A stretch of 64,000 nucleotides of DNA from Sporosarcina sp. P2 (GTDB taxonomy: Bacteria; Bacillota; Bacilli; Bacillales_A; Planococcaceae): the NCBI RefSeq assembly GCF_002743255.1, contig NZ_PDYY01000002.1, positions 62,001 to 126,000 on the forward strand. Direction: 5' to 3'. Made by a program: the position numbers and the translations under genes. Shown here piece after piece: positions 53,738 to 62,807 of the stretch; the first letter of the stretch is position 1, and every line of letters starts with the position of its first letter. The notes below the pieces were generated by a model, which was not told the DNA's origin, did no database searches, and worked only from the letters and a program-made list of their open reading frames with translations.

Positions 53738-54652
53738 CTATTCATTCATTTCTGCCAGCACCTGCTGCCGGATCTCTTCTTTTTCTTCCGGACTCAATCG
53801 AATAATATCTTGATTCACGACCGGACCGATGACGCAGCCGCAATTCACACGATTCTTCGCGCTAAATGTTGTATCCCGCGGATACATCCCAAACTCGCCA
53901 TCCACCAAGAACAACTCATCTACCCCGACCACTTCGCCATCCATTGCTACATGGGAAGGACGCGGCACGCTCTTCTTTGAGCCGCTATGCTTCCACTTCT
54001 TTCCCTCCACTGCAGGTGATTGCATGAATGATTCCCAGTTCGCCTGACTAGATGCTGCCAAAATTTCAGTACGTGCAGTGGCTCTAGCTCTCTTACGATC
54101 AAATTCAGGTAAATCCTTCAATCGCAATTCGGCTTGCTGAATCGACTCTCCATTTTGAATAGCGGCTATCAACTCAGATTCAATCGCCTTGTGTGTGTTC
54201 AGCTGCATGATTTCCCCTAGTTCCGTAGACCAAGACTCCACCCAGTTCGTTGTCCGTTTTGATAATGTTTGGAATGGCACATCTTCGTCAATCGACTCCA
54301 TAATGACTTTGGCAAGCCCTTCCGTGGTTAACGTCAAAAAAGTGGCCGCTTCCACACCGTATAGTGCCGCGAATTCATCAGCAGCAAATAGATTGCTTTG
54401 GAAGTAGTTGAGCATAGCCCCCAATGTTATCTGGTCATCTTTAGAAACGAACGTTTGAAAAGCATCGAGAAAGAATTTCCGCTGTTGTCGTAGTAACTTT
54501 GCAGTCAATTTCTCGAATCCTTCTACAAGTTCTGGTATCTTGCTTAATTCTGGTATGTCATCGGGCAGAATGTCTGCGATATCCTCTTTGCCTTCCTCAG
54601 CTTTTCGAATGAATGTATCAATACTTTTGAGCAGTTTGTCTGCATTACTCAT
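53738..54652 (-). CDS. Minor head protein (SPP1 gp7 / Mu F-like)
   Basis: A 304-residue head morphogenesis protein. The C-terminal region with RARATARTEILAASSQANWE, then KKWKHSGSKKSVPRPSHVAM and NRVNCGCVIGP, is the phage Mu F/SPP1 gp7 domain. It overlaps the portal gene by four bases and likely helps genome delivery. Confidence 0.9.
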   Translation of the reverse strand: MSNADKLLKSIDTFIRKAEEGKEDIADILPDDIPELSKIPELVEGFEKLTAKLLRQQRKFFLDAFQTFVSKDDQITLGAMLNYFQSNLFAADEFAALYGVEAATFLTLTTEGLAKVIMESIDEDVPFQTLSKRTTNWVESWSTELGEIMQLNTHKAIESELIAAIQNGESIQQAELRLKDLPEFDRKRARATARTEILAASSQANWESFMQSPAVEGKKWKHSGSKKSVPRPSHVAMDGEVVGVDELFLVDGEFGMYPRDTTFSAKNRVNCGCVIGPVVNQDIIRLSPEEKEEIRQQVLAEMNE

Positions 54653-56178
54653 GACCGCATCGACTCCAAAACATCCCGCATGTCTTTCAGTAGGTCAATT
54701 AGGCTTTCCTGCTGATTTTCTGATTTAAAGATGCCATGAAGTCCATCGGATACATCAGACTGACTTTGCATCACTTGCATTGGCAAATCATATTCTTCAG
54801 GAAGGAACTCAACCTTTCTTCCGAGCACTTGACCAAGAAGCGGACGTAAATCATTCGGTGCCACTGCTTTCGCTTGAATAAATGGACCGAGAACTTTCGC
54901 AATTTCCACCGGATCATGGAAGTCTGCGCCTTTGATAGACAACTTCACATAACTGAATTCAAGTGGCTCCAGAAACAGAGTGTTCAAGATTCGCGCTAGA
55001 GTTTTCCTCTCCGGCTGGAATACTTGCTCTTCCGTTACCTTACGAGCCGTGTCAGCTGTCGCTCGGCTGAACTCCTGCGCTTCTCCTGTGTAAAGTGGAG
55101 GCAAGCGGAAGGAAGAACGAATTTTCTGCCGTGTGTTCTCGTCATACTCCAAGAATAGCGCATCCTGTTGCAGCACTTCAGCCAGTGATTTAATTTCAAC
55201 TTTAGCTGGCGTTATTTTCTCTTCGCCGTTCGTTGCTGTTTCCGTTGCCATCCCCTGAACCTCCAGCAGCAAAAACTTATGCGCGTTGTCAGTACCAGAT
55301 AAATCATCCATATAACCTTGTAACGCTTGATAAGATGCATCATCCAATTGACCGTTACTCACAGTGATAGCTGCAGGTATATGCCGACCATTAGTGAAGT
55401 ACATCAGATTCAGTTCTTCCGCTTTACGAGCACCATATAGACTTATCAGATTTCCAAGCCAACGCGGTTTACCATACGTGTCACTGCCTATTTTAAAGTG
55501 ATAAACTTCAGTAGCGCGTAAGTTTTCAGGTGTATTTTCATCAAATTTGCCTGTTTTAAGGTTCATGATGCGTGGATCACCGTACTCTTTGAAATACACT
55601 TTTTCTTGATCAATCATCTGGACATAGCGACGGAATCTTTTAGAGCGTATCACTTTCTTTTCTACGCCATACTCCAAGATGATGTACTCCACTTGTACAG
55701 GCTCCGTCTTTTTGCATACACGCATATATTGAGCATCTACATACTCAATGCCAACAGGCAATCCCACACCGTCACGGATAATCTCAATATAGCCATTCCC
55801 TGTTTTCTCGCGGTCTTCCAAGACGTAGCCAAGAATCAGCTCAGGTGATTCATCCAGATTCAGATAGCGAATGAACTCTCCAAGTCTTGTATTTTCTTTC
55901 TCTGCTTGCTCTTTGACACCTTTCTCGACTTCATCTGAATTAATATCCAACTTGTATTCAGACTCGACACCAAAGCCGACTATATTCGTTTTATATGCAT
56001 CGATACATTGCTGCAAGATAGAGGAATATTCACCCATCAACCTTAGTTCAGTCAGATTGTATGGAGGAGTTAGAATATCAGTTCCATATAACCCTTCGAA
56101 ATCATCTTTATGAATCTGTTTGGTTTCAGGTGAAACAGTAGCTTTAACTACTCTTGCTCGTACTGTTGATTCTGACAA
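54649..56178 (-). CDS. xkdE: Portal protein, PBSX family (XkdE)
   Basis: A 509-residue portal protein through which DNA is packaged. Diagnostic motifs: YGTDILTPPYNLTELRLMGE, EVYHFKIGSDTYGKPRWLGN and RKAEELNLMYFTNGRHIPAA. It lies directly after the large terminase gene. Confidence 0.94.
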   Translation of the reverse strand: MSESTVRARVVKATVSPETKQIHKDDFEGLYGTDILTPPYNLTELRLMGEYSSILQQCIDAYKTNIVGFGVESEYKLDINSDEVEKGVKEQAEKENTRLGEFIRYLNLDESPELILGYVLEDREKTGNGYIEIIRDGVGLPVGIEYVDAQYMRVCKKTEPVQVEYIILEYGVEKKVIRSKRFRRYVQMIDQEKVYFKEYGDPRIMNLKTGKFDENTPENLRATEVYHFKIGSDTYGKPRWLGNLISLYGARKAEELNLMYFTNGRHIPAAITVSNGQLDDASYQALQGYMDDLSGTDNAHKFLLLEVQGMATETATNGEEKITPAKVEIKSLAEVLQQDALFLEYDENTRQKIRSSFRLPPLYTGEAQEFSRATADTARKVTEEQVFQPERKTLARILNTLFLEPLEFSYVKLSIKGADFHDPVEIAKVLGPFIQAKAVAPNDLRPLLGQVLGRKVEFLPEEYDLPMQVMQSQSDVSDGLHGIFKSENQQESLIDLLKDMRDVLESMRS

Positions 56179-56181
56179 AGT

Positions 56182-57492
56182 TTATCTCCTCCTTCCTTGC
56201 GGGCGGGCTGATGACGGCCGCCCTTGTGCTTCTTCTTTTAGATCTGTTACCTCATATCCGTCTAGTCCATACCATATGGCTTCAAATGTGTGTGGATCTA
56301 TCCCGAATTCATCAGGAATGATATTACCCAGCTTATCCGTCGCGTATACCAAGTCCTCCATCTCGTGAATGGTATTTTCGCATTGGTCAGAACAGATGAT
56401 TTTCTTGAATCGCTTCATCTTTTTAGTGTTCGCTAGACGAGAGCCTGGAAACTTATGAGCACCTTTAATGTTCAGACCTTGTTTTTTCAAATAGTAAATG
56501 GTTTTGGGTTCTGCTGAATCCGCCACAATTCGTTCTCCTGATGCCTCGAACTCTTTCAGGTCATCGAATAACTGTACGTCATCAATGCCCCGCTTGTAGT
56601 ACTCCCAATAGATGTAAAGATAATGCTTTTCCGTGTCCACTACCATCCGAATAACAGCATTGTAAGAATCTACAAATCCGAAGTCCATACCAACTCGGTA
56701 TATAGGTTTCCGGATCTCCTGCATGTCCTTCATCACTTGCTCATGCGGCACGATTTGGAACTGTGGAAGCACCCGCTTTCCGTTCACGCCAAAACGACCT
56801 TTCCGAGCAATCCGGTAAAGGTCAGGATCATATTCTTTCATCTCTTCCAGCTGCTCAATGTAGCTGTCGGGAAGGAACAGGTTATCATCCGCTGTCGAGT
56901 GGTGATAGTATGTGTCACCGACAATCATTGTGCGTTCCCTGTACAGGTCCTTGTCATCCAACACCAGACGTTTGTTCATTCTATCTTGGAAGAAGTGTAA
57001 ATAGGTCCAGTTGTTCTCTCCAACCGGGTTAGTAGACAGAATCATATGCAACTTGAGCGATGGATGTCGCAGACGACCAAGTAACTCTTTGAAGCCTGCA
57101 TACTTAACTTCTGAACATTCTTCCAACCAGATCAGCGACACGTTGTTAATGGACTTCAATTTTTCTGGACGGTCCATCCCTTTAAATATGATTTTAGAAC
57201 CGTTAGGGAACCTGATTTGCATCGGTGACGTTACACAACGAATACGGTCAGACAACCCCAATTCTTCGACGATCTCACTTAATAAGGAGAACGTTGAATC
57301 TCTGTGAGTGTCGTACACTTCCCGAATGACTAATGCGGTCCGCTTTTCTTCTATTAGCTTTAGAATGATTTTCAACGCTACATGGTAGGATTTACTGGAC
57401 CCGTAACCACCGACTAAGAAATGAAACTTCTGGTTCCAATCAAAAAGAAAGTCCTCAAAATGCGGGTTTGCCTCTTTTAGCACAACAACCAT
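56182..57492 (-). CDS. xtmB: Terminase large subunit, PBSX type
   Basis: A 436-residue packaging motor. Walker A-like [14 protein letters not shown], Walker [11 protein letters not shown] and the coupling MILSTNP are clear; the nuclease domain has [16 protein letters not shown] with the acidic Asp residues. The last base of its start overlaps the small subunit stop. Confidence 0.95.
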   Translation of the reverse strand: MVVVLKEANPHFEDFLFDWNQKFHFLVGGYGSSKSYHVALKIILKLIEEKRTALVIREVYDTHRDSTFSLLSEIVEELGLSDRIRCVTSPMQIRFPNGSKIIFKGMDRPEKLKSINNVSLIWLEECSEVKYAGFKELLGRLRHPSLKLHMILSTNPVGENNWTYLHFFQDRMNKRLVLDDKDLYRERTMIVGDTYYHHSTADDNLFLPDSYIEQLEEMKEYDPDLYRIARKGRFGVNGKRVLPQFQIVPHEQVMKDMQEIRKPIYRVGMDFGFVDSYNAVIRMVVDTEKHYLYIYWEYYKRGIDDVQLFDDLKEFEASGERIVADSAEPKTIYYLKKQGLNIKGAHKFPGSRLANTKKMKRFKKIICSDQCENTIHEMEDLVYATDKLGNIIPDEFGIDPHTFEAIWYGLDGYEVTDLKEEAQGRPSSARPQGRRR

Positions 57493-58283
57493 CAGCGATC
57501 ACCCTTTCGAGTAATCATGATTTCGATTGGGCCTTCATCATCGTTGTCAGTGAGATTGTCGATTTCAGCACGCGTCTTGTCTATACCGGTTTGCATGGCT
57601 TCTAGCTTCAGCAAGCGTTCGTCATTATCATGGGCCATGTCACAGAATTGCTTAATGGATGTACGAAGCTCGCTGATCGCTCGGGATTGCGCGTTCATAA
57701 ACGTAGCGTGACGTTCCCAAGCAAACTGGATCTCGTATTCCTGCTCGACTGGCACCTGAATCTCTTTGCCTTCAGCAGAGATGGCGTTCTCAACTTTCAG
57801 CTTCTTCAGCTCTTTGGCCGTGTCTTCCTGGTCACGAACGAACATGATCTGCTGTGCTCGGATGATGGCAGCATACTGAATCATGATTTGGTCCCACAGT
57901 AAATCTGCCGGATTGTCCTTGTCCATCATGCCCATGATTGCCAGTGTCTCCTGCGGGATGTATCGGCTGAACAGACCGTGCTTTAATGCAGCGGTGTTCC
58001 GTTCTGTAAATTGGTTCTTCGGATTGGGGTTGCCGCTACGGTTGCGCCGCCCCTTCTCACCGCCATTAGATGATACTCTTTTCATATTACTCCCTGAATC
58101 GTCCTTTGCATCGGTTGCAACTCTCTTACCTTTCTTGGTTGCATCGGTTGCATCCCTCGACCATCCCTCACGACTGCGACGACTCTTTAGTGTTCCCTCT
58201 TTTACACCGTGCTTTTCAGCCAGTGCTTTGAAGGTGATTTTTGTTGTTTCCCACTCTCTCTGAATCTCTTCCCAATTCGTCAT
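57492..58283 (-). CDS. xtmA: Terminase small subunit, PBSX type
   Basis: A 263-residue DNA-recognition subunit. The N-terminal HTH ([20 protein letters not shown]) is followed by a basic linker and [20 protein letters not shown], typical of XtmA/YqaS, then a helical oligomerisation part. Packaging starts near such genes in PBSX-like phages. Confidence 0.92.
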   Translation of the reverse strand: MTNWEEIQREWETTKITFKALAEKHGVKEGTLKSRRSREGWSRDATDATKKGKRVATDAKDDSGSNMKRVSSNGGEKGRRNRSGNPNPKNQFTERNTAALKHGLFSRYIPQETLAIMGMMDKDNPADLLWDQIMIQYAAIIRAQQIMFVRDQEDTAKELKKLKVENAISAEGKEIQVPVEQEYEIQFAWERHATFMNAQSRAISELRTSIKQFCDMAHDNDERLLKLEAMQTGIDKTRAEIDNLTDNDDEGPIEIMITRKGDR

Positions 58284-58304
58284 CTACATCACTTCCGCCT
58301 CCAA

Positions 58305-58343
58305 TATTTTCAGGCATAGAAAAAGCACCTCCGAAGAGATGCT
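58305..58343. repeat. 39-bp direct repeat, copy 1 (contains hairpin)
   Basis: Identical to 58593-58631. On the minus strand it holds AGCATCTC-TTCG-GAGGTGCT plus TTTTTC, a terminator-like hairpin, and the beginning MPEN of a possible short frame. Confidence 0.9.
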
Positions 58344-58605
58344 ACAAATTTTTAATAATTTCTCTTGTTTCGATTTCAATCGATATGTCACGAGTGAGTT
58401 GTACAATTGATTTTCCATTCTCAAACTCTGCAACAGTGCCTCTGAATTGTTTTATGCTAATGTTCATAGGTTCTACTGCAATTGTAGGATCTACTAAGAG
58501 TTCAGCTATATCCCTTAGAATATCAGCGCTTTCCTTTCGCGTTTTCATCTCATCCGTATTTTCGTTTTCCGGTACCATGAAATTCTCTCCTTTATTTTCA
58601 GGCAT
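58342..58605 (-). CDS. Hypothetical small prophage protein
   Basis: An 87-residue acidic protein (NENTDEMKTRKESADILRDI; LVDPTIAVEPMNISIKQFRG). No family recognised. It lies between two copies of a 39-bp repeat, the second of which covers its start and the first its end, suggesting that the gene came in as a unit flanked by the repeats. Confidence 0.55.
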   Translation of the reverse strand: MPENKGENFMVPENENTDEMKTRKESADILRDIAELLVDPTIAVEPMNISIKQFRGTVAEFENGKSIVQLTRDISIEIETREIIKNL

Positions 58606-58631
58606 AGAAAAAGCACCTCCGAAGAGATGCT
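58593..58631. repeat. 39-bp direct repeat, copy 2 (contains hairpin)
   Basis: Identical to 58305-58343 and lies right after the stop of the bactofilin-like gene, so it can end that transcript or weaken readthrough. Confidence 0.9.
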
Positions 58632-58632
58632 T

Positions 58633-58947
58633 TCAGCTTACTATTGCTTTTTTATCAATATAGGTTGTTCCACTCTCTTCAAACAGGTTGCCGTTTATTA
58701 TACCGTAAACCTCCAAGTGGCCTCCAGAGTTTATCACATCTCCATTAATTGTACCGTTGATTTTCACAGAAGAATTTGATCGTAATAATAAATCTCCAAC
58801 AACCATACCACTAATTAAAAAAACATTATTTTCAGCCACGACGACTTTTCCTACTATCATTCCGCTCAGCCTTGTGTCTTCAGATATCTGAACATCATTT
58901 TCGATCTTCCCATTCAATACTCTCACGTCTTCACCTCCCACTGACAA
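58633..58947 (-). CDS. Bactofilin-like (polymer-forming) small protein
   Basis: A 104-residue protein made of short beta repeats: LNGKIENDVQISEDTRLSGM, GKVVVAENNVFLISGMVVGD, GTINGDVINSGGHLEVYGII. The GxIxGDV periodicity is that of bactofilin (DUF583) beta-helices. Bactofilins polymerise into filaments in host cells; presence upstream of terminase genes is unusual. It is shorter than typical bactofilins and lacks their terminal tails. Confidence 0.6.
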   Translation of the reverse strand: MSVGGEDVRVLNGKIENDVQISEDTRLSGMIVGKVVVAENNVFLISGMVVGDLLLRSNSSVKINGTINGDVINSGGHLEVYGIINGNLFEESGTTYIDKKAIVS

Positions 58948-59032
58948 TATTCGTCAAAGAAGGTGAATTTCCTCTTTTATTACCGGTTACATATAAGACG
59001 ACAAGAGTCGTTTAACTATTCAAAAGTATTGG

Positions 59033-59623
59033 CTAAAAGTTTTTTAATTGGATGTTTCTCTCTTTTCTAATCGCCAAATCTGCATCAGAACGGCCTTCAA
59101 AAATGTAACAAGATAAAAGCCTTTCGTCTATTACTTTTCGCGGAAATTTCTTTTGGTATTCCAAGTAATTGTCAATAATACACCAGCACTTTATTCGTTT
59201 TTCAATACTCTCTTCGGAGGGATTCAAAGAAAAACTATTAGAAATAGCTATGAGAGTGTTTAATTCATCATCACTTATGTCAGAATAATTGTTTCTAGCA
59301 AATTGACTCAGACTCCACAACTCACCAAAATGTTTATCTTCATATTTTAATTTAGCGATTAATTCATATATCTCTTCACTATTGTAAAACCATTCACCGA
59401 ACTTATGGTGTTCTGTAAATTTTCGATGTAAATGAAACTCTAATCTTTTTCCGCCTGTCGTTGTATGTAAAACTCTCAACTTCTCAGGGTTACCTGTCTG
59501 TAGTGCTTTAATTCTTTTTGAAACATTTGAAGCCGAACCAATTTTTATTGGTCCTCCTATTTCAGCCTGAACAAAATAGACATAATCCCAATTATTATCT
59601 GTTTCAATGTCCAACCAAATCAA
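59033..59623 (-). CDS. GIY-YIG-type (T5orf172/MUG113) nuclease-like protein
   Basis: A 196-residue protein. Residues 13-90 form a GIY-YIG-like T5orf172 domain: DYVYFVQAEIGGPIKIGSAS, then RIKALQTGNPEKLRVL and LHRKFTEHHKFGEWFYN, with the usual Tyr, Arg, His and Glu. The rest is helical and unrecognised. Probably a phage DNA-interacting or nicking enzyme; lies between late regulator and terminase. Confidence 0.75.
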   Translation of the reverse strand: MIWLDIETDNNWDYVYFVQAEIGGPIKIGSASNVSKRIKALQTGNPEKLRVLHTTTGGKRLEFHLHRKFTEHHKFGEWFYNSEEIYELIAKLKYEDKHFGELWSLSQFARNNYSDISDDELNTLIAISNSFSLNPSEESIEKRIKCWCIIDNYLEYQKKFPRKVIDERLLSCYIFEGRSDADLAIRKERNIQLKNF

Positions 59624-59771
59624 ATACTCATCCCCTTTTAATCCATATTATTCAGATTAAGGGGGAATTAGTCCTTCTAATGACTAAGACCGAAGGTGAT
59701 TTCCGCACATTTTACAGCACGAAAGCAGAGCGAACTCACGCCCAACCTTCCGCGCCGACCTGCCTCCCAGT

Positions 59772-60221
59772 TTACACGCATTTTTTAGTCGCGGTCAAAA
59801 TACCAGTTATTTGTCTACTTTGTCTCATTTGTCGCACGATTTCTGTCTTTTGCCGTTGCACGAAATCCTTTGATACATTCAGATGGAGAGCGATTTGTCG
59901 ATATGTCATTTCGTCCAGCAGACAATCATAGATAATTTTTTGTCTTTCATCTTCTAAAATGTCTACAGCCGATTCTAAAGCATACACATACTTTTGATAG
60001 TCCTCAAGACGCTGGATCTGTCTCTTTTCACGTAAGTCCATTGCGTCCATCTCAGCAATACTTTTCCCTTTGCTACCTTTTGGCATAGCAGCGTCGATTC
60101 CATATTGAGCAACACCCCATGATTTCATCGGAAAAGTTGTGCCGTATATAATCCGTTGCAGTCGTCCGATCTCATTTTTCATCCATCTGTAATCTCGAAT
60201 AAGCTGTGTTATTTGCTCCAT
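59772..60221 (-). CDS. ArpU-like late-gene transcription regulator
   Basis: A 149-residue protein. A charged N-terminus (IRDYRWMKNEIGRLQRIIYG) leads to a C-terminal sigma-70 region-4-like HTH (YDCLLDEMTYRQIALHLNVS). This is the ArpU/RinA-like layout that turns on packaging and structural genes in Gram-positive phages. Position directly before the terminase region agrees. Confidence 0.75.
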   Translation of the reverse strand: MEQITQLIRDYRWMKNEIGRLQRIIYGTTFPMKSWGVAQYGIDAAMPKGSKGKSIAEMDAMDLREKRQIQRLEDYQKYVYALESAVDILEDERQKIIYDCLLDEMTYRQIALHLNVSKDFVQRQKTEIVRQMRQSRQITGILTATKKCV

Positions 60222-60236
60222 CTGAAATCCCCCTTT

Positions 60237-60437
60237 TTATCGTCTACGAATTGCTCCACCTGGTCCACGTCTGTATGTATCTCGATTCGTTCCCATCATC
60301 TCTTCCCAATCACGTCGGTTCATCTGTTCTATTTTCTTGTTCTCTCTATCGTTTTTCGCATTAATACGCTCTCTATTTCTTTTGCGTTGTTCAAATTCAG
60401 CTACCTTCCTAAGTTGCTCTTGCATGCTTTTATTCAT
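60237..60437 (-). CDS. Small basic prophage protein
   Basis: A 66-residue highly charged protein (EQLRKVAEFEQRKRNRERIN), probably helical. Its start overlaps the stop of the membrane-protein gene upstream (ATGA). No family recognised. Confidence 0.5.
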   Translation of the reverse strand: MNKSMQEQLRKVAEFEQRKRNRERINAKNDRENKKIEQMNRRDWEEMMGTNRDTYRRGPGGAIRRR

Positions 60438-60643
60438 TCGTCATCCCTCCAACCGTGAAGGAAGGCGAGAAACGTTGCGCAAATCGCCATTGCTGCGTAA
60501 CCATGAATAATTGTGTATTTAACGCCAAATTCCGTGAGTACAACAGTTGACAACCTAAACGCAATAGCCGCTTTCGCAATCCAAAACCCAATAAAGTTAT
60601 AAGTCGCCGCAATAGCAAGTGTTCGTATGATATTTTTCACCAT
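60434..60643 (-). CDS. Small membrane protein
   Basis: A 69-residue protein with two or three hydrophobic stretches (IIRTLAIAATYNFIGFWIAK; IIHGYAAMAICATFLAFL) and an acidic end. Resembles the DUF2061 group of small membrane proteins. Starts behind AGGAGTGATGAAA; coupled to the next gene. Confidence 0.6.
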   Translation of the reverse strand: MVKNIIRTLAIAATYNFIGFWIAKAAIAFRLSTVVLTEFGVKYTIIHGYAAMAICATFLAFLHGWRDDE

Positions 60644-60666
60644 TTTTCATCACTCCTTTTTGAAAT

Positions 60667-60721
60667 AAAAAAAGAGGACAACAAATGACGCAGCGCAATG
60701 CTGCAATCAAATGTTGTCCCC
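60667..60721 (-). terminator. Terminator-like nested hairpin before the small membrane gene
   Basis: GGGGACAACATTTG pairs with a near-complement ending in TTGTTGTCC, with an inner GCAGC/GCTGC stem and seven U on the minus strand. It lies upstream of the 60643 gene, so it may be an attenuator in a leader. Confidence 0.7.
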
Positions 60722-60810
60722 GGTTGTTCCAGTAGACTTTTTAATATTAAGAATAAATTTTTTCTTTTGTTCAATACTACATAATACAAAAACTAAATGA
60801 GGTGCTAATT

Positions 60811-61671
60811 TTGTATTACTACAAAGAAGAATTGATTAATCCCATCACCCCTCCCGATAGACCAGATCCAGCAGCAGCTAAAGTCCTGCAAGAAATTCTA
60901 GGTGGCCACTATGGAGAAATGCGAACCATGATGCAGTACTTCTTCCAAAGTTCTAATTTCCGCGGAAAAGACACACAATATCGAGATTTACTCCGCGGTA
61001 TATTTTTGGAAGAAATTGCTCATGTCGAACTCGTGCAAAATACAATCAACCAATTGCTAAATGGCTCTGGCGAAACTGATTTACCAGGGAATAGTGGGAG
61101 TAATCATGCGCCGCTTGAAGATGCGGTAAGACATGCAAACCCTCATCATTTCATCATAGGCGCTCAAGCCTCTCTTCCCGTTGATGCCGCAGGAAATCCT
61201 TGGAATGGTTCTTGGGTTTATAGCCACGGCAATCTGATTGGTGATTTGCTGGATAACCTAGTATTGGAATCGACCGGTGTCTTACAAAAAACACGCATTT
61301 ATGAAATGAGCTCCAATAAAACATTCCGTGAAACCTTAGCATTTCTTATAGTTAGAGACAATGCACATCAAAACGCATTCGCTAAAGCGTTAGAAACGCT
61401 AGGTGTAGATTGGGGAAAACTTTTCCCAGTCCCTAACTATGATATAAATAAATATCCTGAGTGCAGAAAATACGTGGAATTAGGATATCACAATGCTCAA
61501 TTCAATTTCCGTTTAGATCCAACTAGAATCGCCGAAATTTATCAAGGACAATCACCAAGTAGAAATGAGGGTGAACTTAAAGTTACTCCTCCACCTGCAG
61601 GCTTCCCGGTTCCTTTGATGCCTGATATGCCTAATGAACATAGTCCCGGTATAAGTGATATGAATCGTTAA
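60811..61671 (+). CDS. Manganese catalase (prophage cargo)
   Basis: A 286-residue non-heme dimanganese catalase. Ligands: Glu in GHYGEMRTMMQYF, Glu and His in FLEEIAHVELV, Glu in NLVLESTG and His in RDNAHQNAF; all five fit. It runs opposite to the late genes, with its own terminator, and is a lysogenic-conversion candidate for peroxide resistance. The start is TTG at 60811 (MYYYKEELINP) with GAGGTG 6 bases upstream; the GTG at 60802 overlaps that site. It resembles the YdbD/CotJC group. Confidence 0.88.
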   Translation: MYYYKEELINPITPPDRPDPAAAKVLQEILGGHYGEMRTMMQYFFQSSNFRGKDTQYRDLLRGIFLEEIAHVELVQNTINQLLNGSGETDLPGNSGSNHAPLEDAVRHANPHHFIIGAQASLPVDAAGNPWNGSWVYSHGNLIGDLLDNLVLESTGVLQKTRIYEMSSNKTFRETLAFLIVRDNAHQNAFAKALETLGVDWGKLFPVPNYDINKYPECRKYVELGYHNAQFNFRLDPTRIAEIYQGQSPSRNEGELKVTPPPAGFPVPLMPDMPNEHSPGISDMNR

Positions 61672-61676
61672 TCGTC

Positions 61677-61711
61677 TGACCCCAAGTCGTATACTTGGGG
61701 TCATTTTTTCT
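61677..61711 (+). terminator. Terminator after the manganese catalase gene
   Basis: TGACCCCAAGT and ACTTGGGGTCA form an 11-bp stem followed by six T. Confidence 0.92.
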
Positions 61712-61719
61712 TCAACTTC

Positions 61720-61884
61720 TTATCTTTTCGTATAGCTCACTTCGTAAAATAAAGGCTTATCATCTTGCCAAGTAATAACTTGCTTTCCAAATCCGTTGCC
61801 TGGCTTGTCCACCTTCTCCAATTGACCATCTTTCACTCGATACACCGCATTCTCTTCTAAATTCACCACTGCTGTTTTTCGCAC
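61720..61884 (-). CDS. Small XtrA/YqaO-like prophage protein
   Basis: A 54-residue protein with a GTG start behind GGAGGGG (MRKTAVVNLEENAVYRVKDG ... EVSYTKR). Beta-rich pattern and position before the late regulator are like XtrA/YqaO, but resemblance is loose. No other function can be given. Confidence 0.55.
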   Translation of the reverse strand: MRKTAVVNLEENAVYRVKDGQLEKVDKPGNGFGKQVITWQDDKPLFYEVSYTKR

Positions 61885-61896
61885 AGGACCCCTCCA

Positions 61897-61951
61897 TGTG
61901 TTAATATAGTGTCAGCCATGACGGGGAGAAATCTCTGTCTTTTTTATTTAC
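61897..61951. repeat. Hairpin cassette, copy A
   Basis: Shares GTCAGCCATGACGGG with copy B at 62752-62807, followed by GAGA..TCTC and GTC plus a T run. It can form either GTCA-gcca-TGAC or the larger GAC-GTC terminator stem on the plus strand, so it looks like a switchable hairpin. It lies just after the stop of the DUF421 gene. Confidence 0.7.
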
Positions 61952-61962
61952 AAACAACATCA

Positions 61963-62661
61963 TCAATAAAAATAAAATCTTAATTGTTCTTGATTATCCA
62001 TAGTTGCCAATAAAATATCTTTTTCACTAACATTAGAAATTGACATTTTATGTTCTAACCAAGCAATGTCTTTACCTATCTGGCTTAATTCAGCGAGATC
62101 TATTTTCCCTTCCTTGATAATCGTCTTCGGAATAGAAAAAGGATCTTTTACTAATTGAATATCTTTCGGAGTTAATGCCTGAAGTTGCGGCGATAAGAAA
62201 AAAGAAATGGTTCCATCAGGTTCCCACATTGCAAGGGCGACTTGATTAATTTCTGCAACTTTTGCTTTTCTAGCTTCTGATAATAAATGGTCTATTGTGA
62301 TCCTTGCTTTACCCAATTCTTTATACAGAATTTCTCCATTTTTTATTAAAGGGAAAGGAGATGGTTCTAACCATTTTCCAAATCCTCTCGACTTCAAAGA
62401 AACAAATACACTTAGCAAGTAAAGAGCAATTAGCATCCCTGTCGTAATAATTGAACCTTTTAATCCTAACTGCTCGTCTGATAAAGGGTGTGCAAGTATA
62501 TTTCCAAGTATCAAGGCTATAGTAAAATCAAGAAGCCTTAACTGCGCAATTGAGCGGCGTCCCAATAATTTGGTTGCCAAAAGTAAAACGGAAAATGAAA
62601 CTATTGCACGTAATATCCATTGAATACTTGAAAGATTTTCTTGACCATAAAAAAACTCCAC
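61963..62661 (-). CDS. YetF-like DUF421 membrane protein (cargo)
   Basis: A 232-residue protein. Three N-terminal spans include AIVSFSVLLLATKLLGRRSI, then LRLLDFTIALILGNILAHPL, the DUF421 signature; the C-terminal half is the soluble YetF-type domain (KNGEILYKELGKARITIDHL). Germination and stress functions are reported for relatives. It starts with GTG behind GGAGTGG. Copies of the hairpin cassette lie on both sides, and it is not a normal phage gene. Confidence 0.85.
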   Translation of the reverse strand: MEFFYGQENLSSIQWILRAIVSFSVLLLATKLLGRRSIAQLRLLDFTIALILGNILAHPLSDEQLGLKGSIITTGMLIALYLLSVFVSLKSRGFGKWLEPSPFPLIKNGEILYKELGKARITIDHLLSEARKAKVAEINQVALAMWEPDGTISFFLSPQLQALTPKDIQLVKDPFSIPKTIIKEGKIDLAELSQIGKDIAWLEHKMSISNVSEKDILLATMDNQEQLRFYFY

Positions 62662-62751
62662 TTATATTTCCACTCCGTTTCTCTTTCAACATTTCAAATT
62701 ATTGTTGCCATAAAATTTAAAAACATGCGTGTTTCCCATAGGATACCTCTT

Positions 62752-62807
62752 TGTGTATTACAATGTTGTCAGCCATGACGGGAGAGATCCTGTCTTTTTT
62801 TGTTTAC
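62752..62807. repeat. Hairpin cassette, copy B
   Basis: Second copy of the GTCAGCCATGACGGG cassette, here GACGGGA..TCCTGTC with a longer T run. It covers the end of the zinc-binding gene and lies about 90 bases before the DUF421 start, in the same orientation as copy A. Confidence 0.7.

Noticed and set aside
58305-58631. 39-bp direct repeats as prophage attachment sites
   Set aside because: They are deep inside the prophage, contain a terminator hairpin and flank only one small gene.
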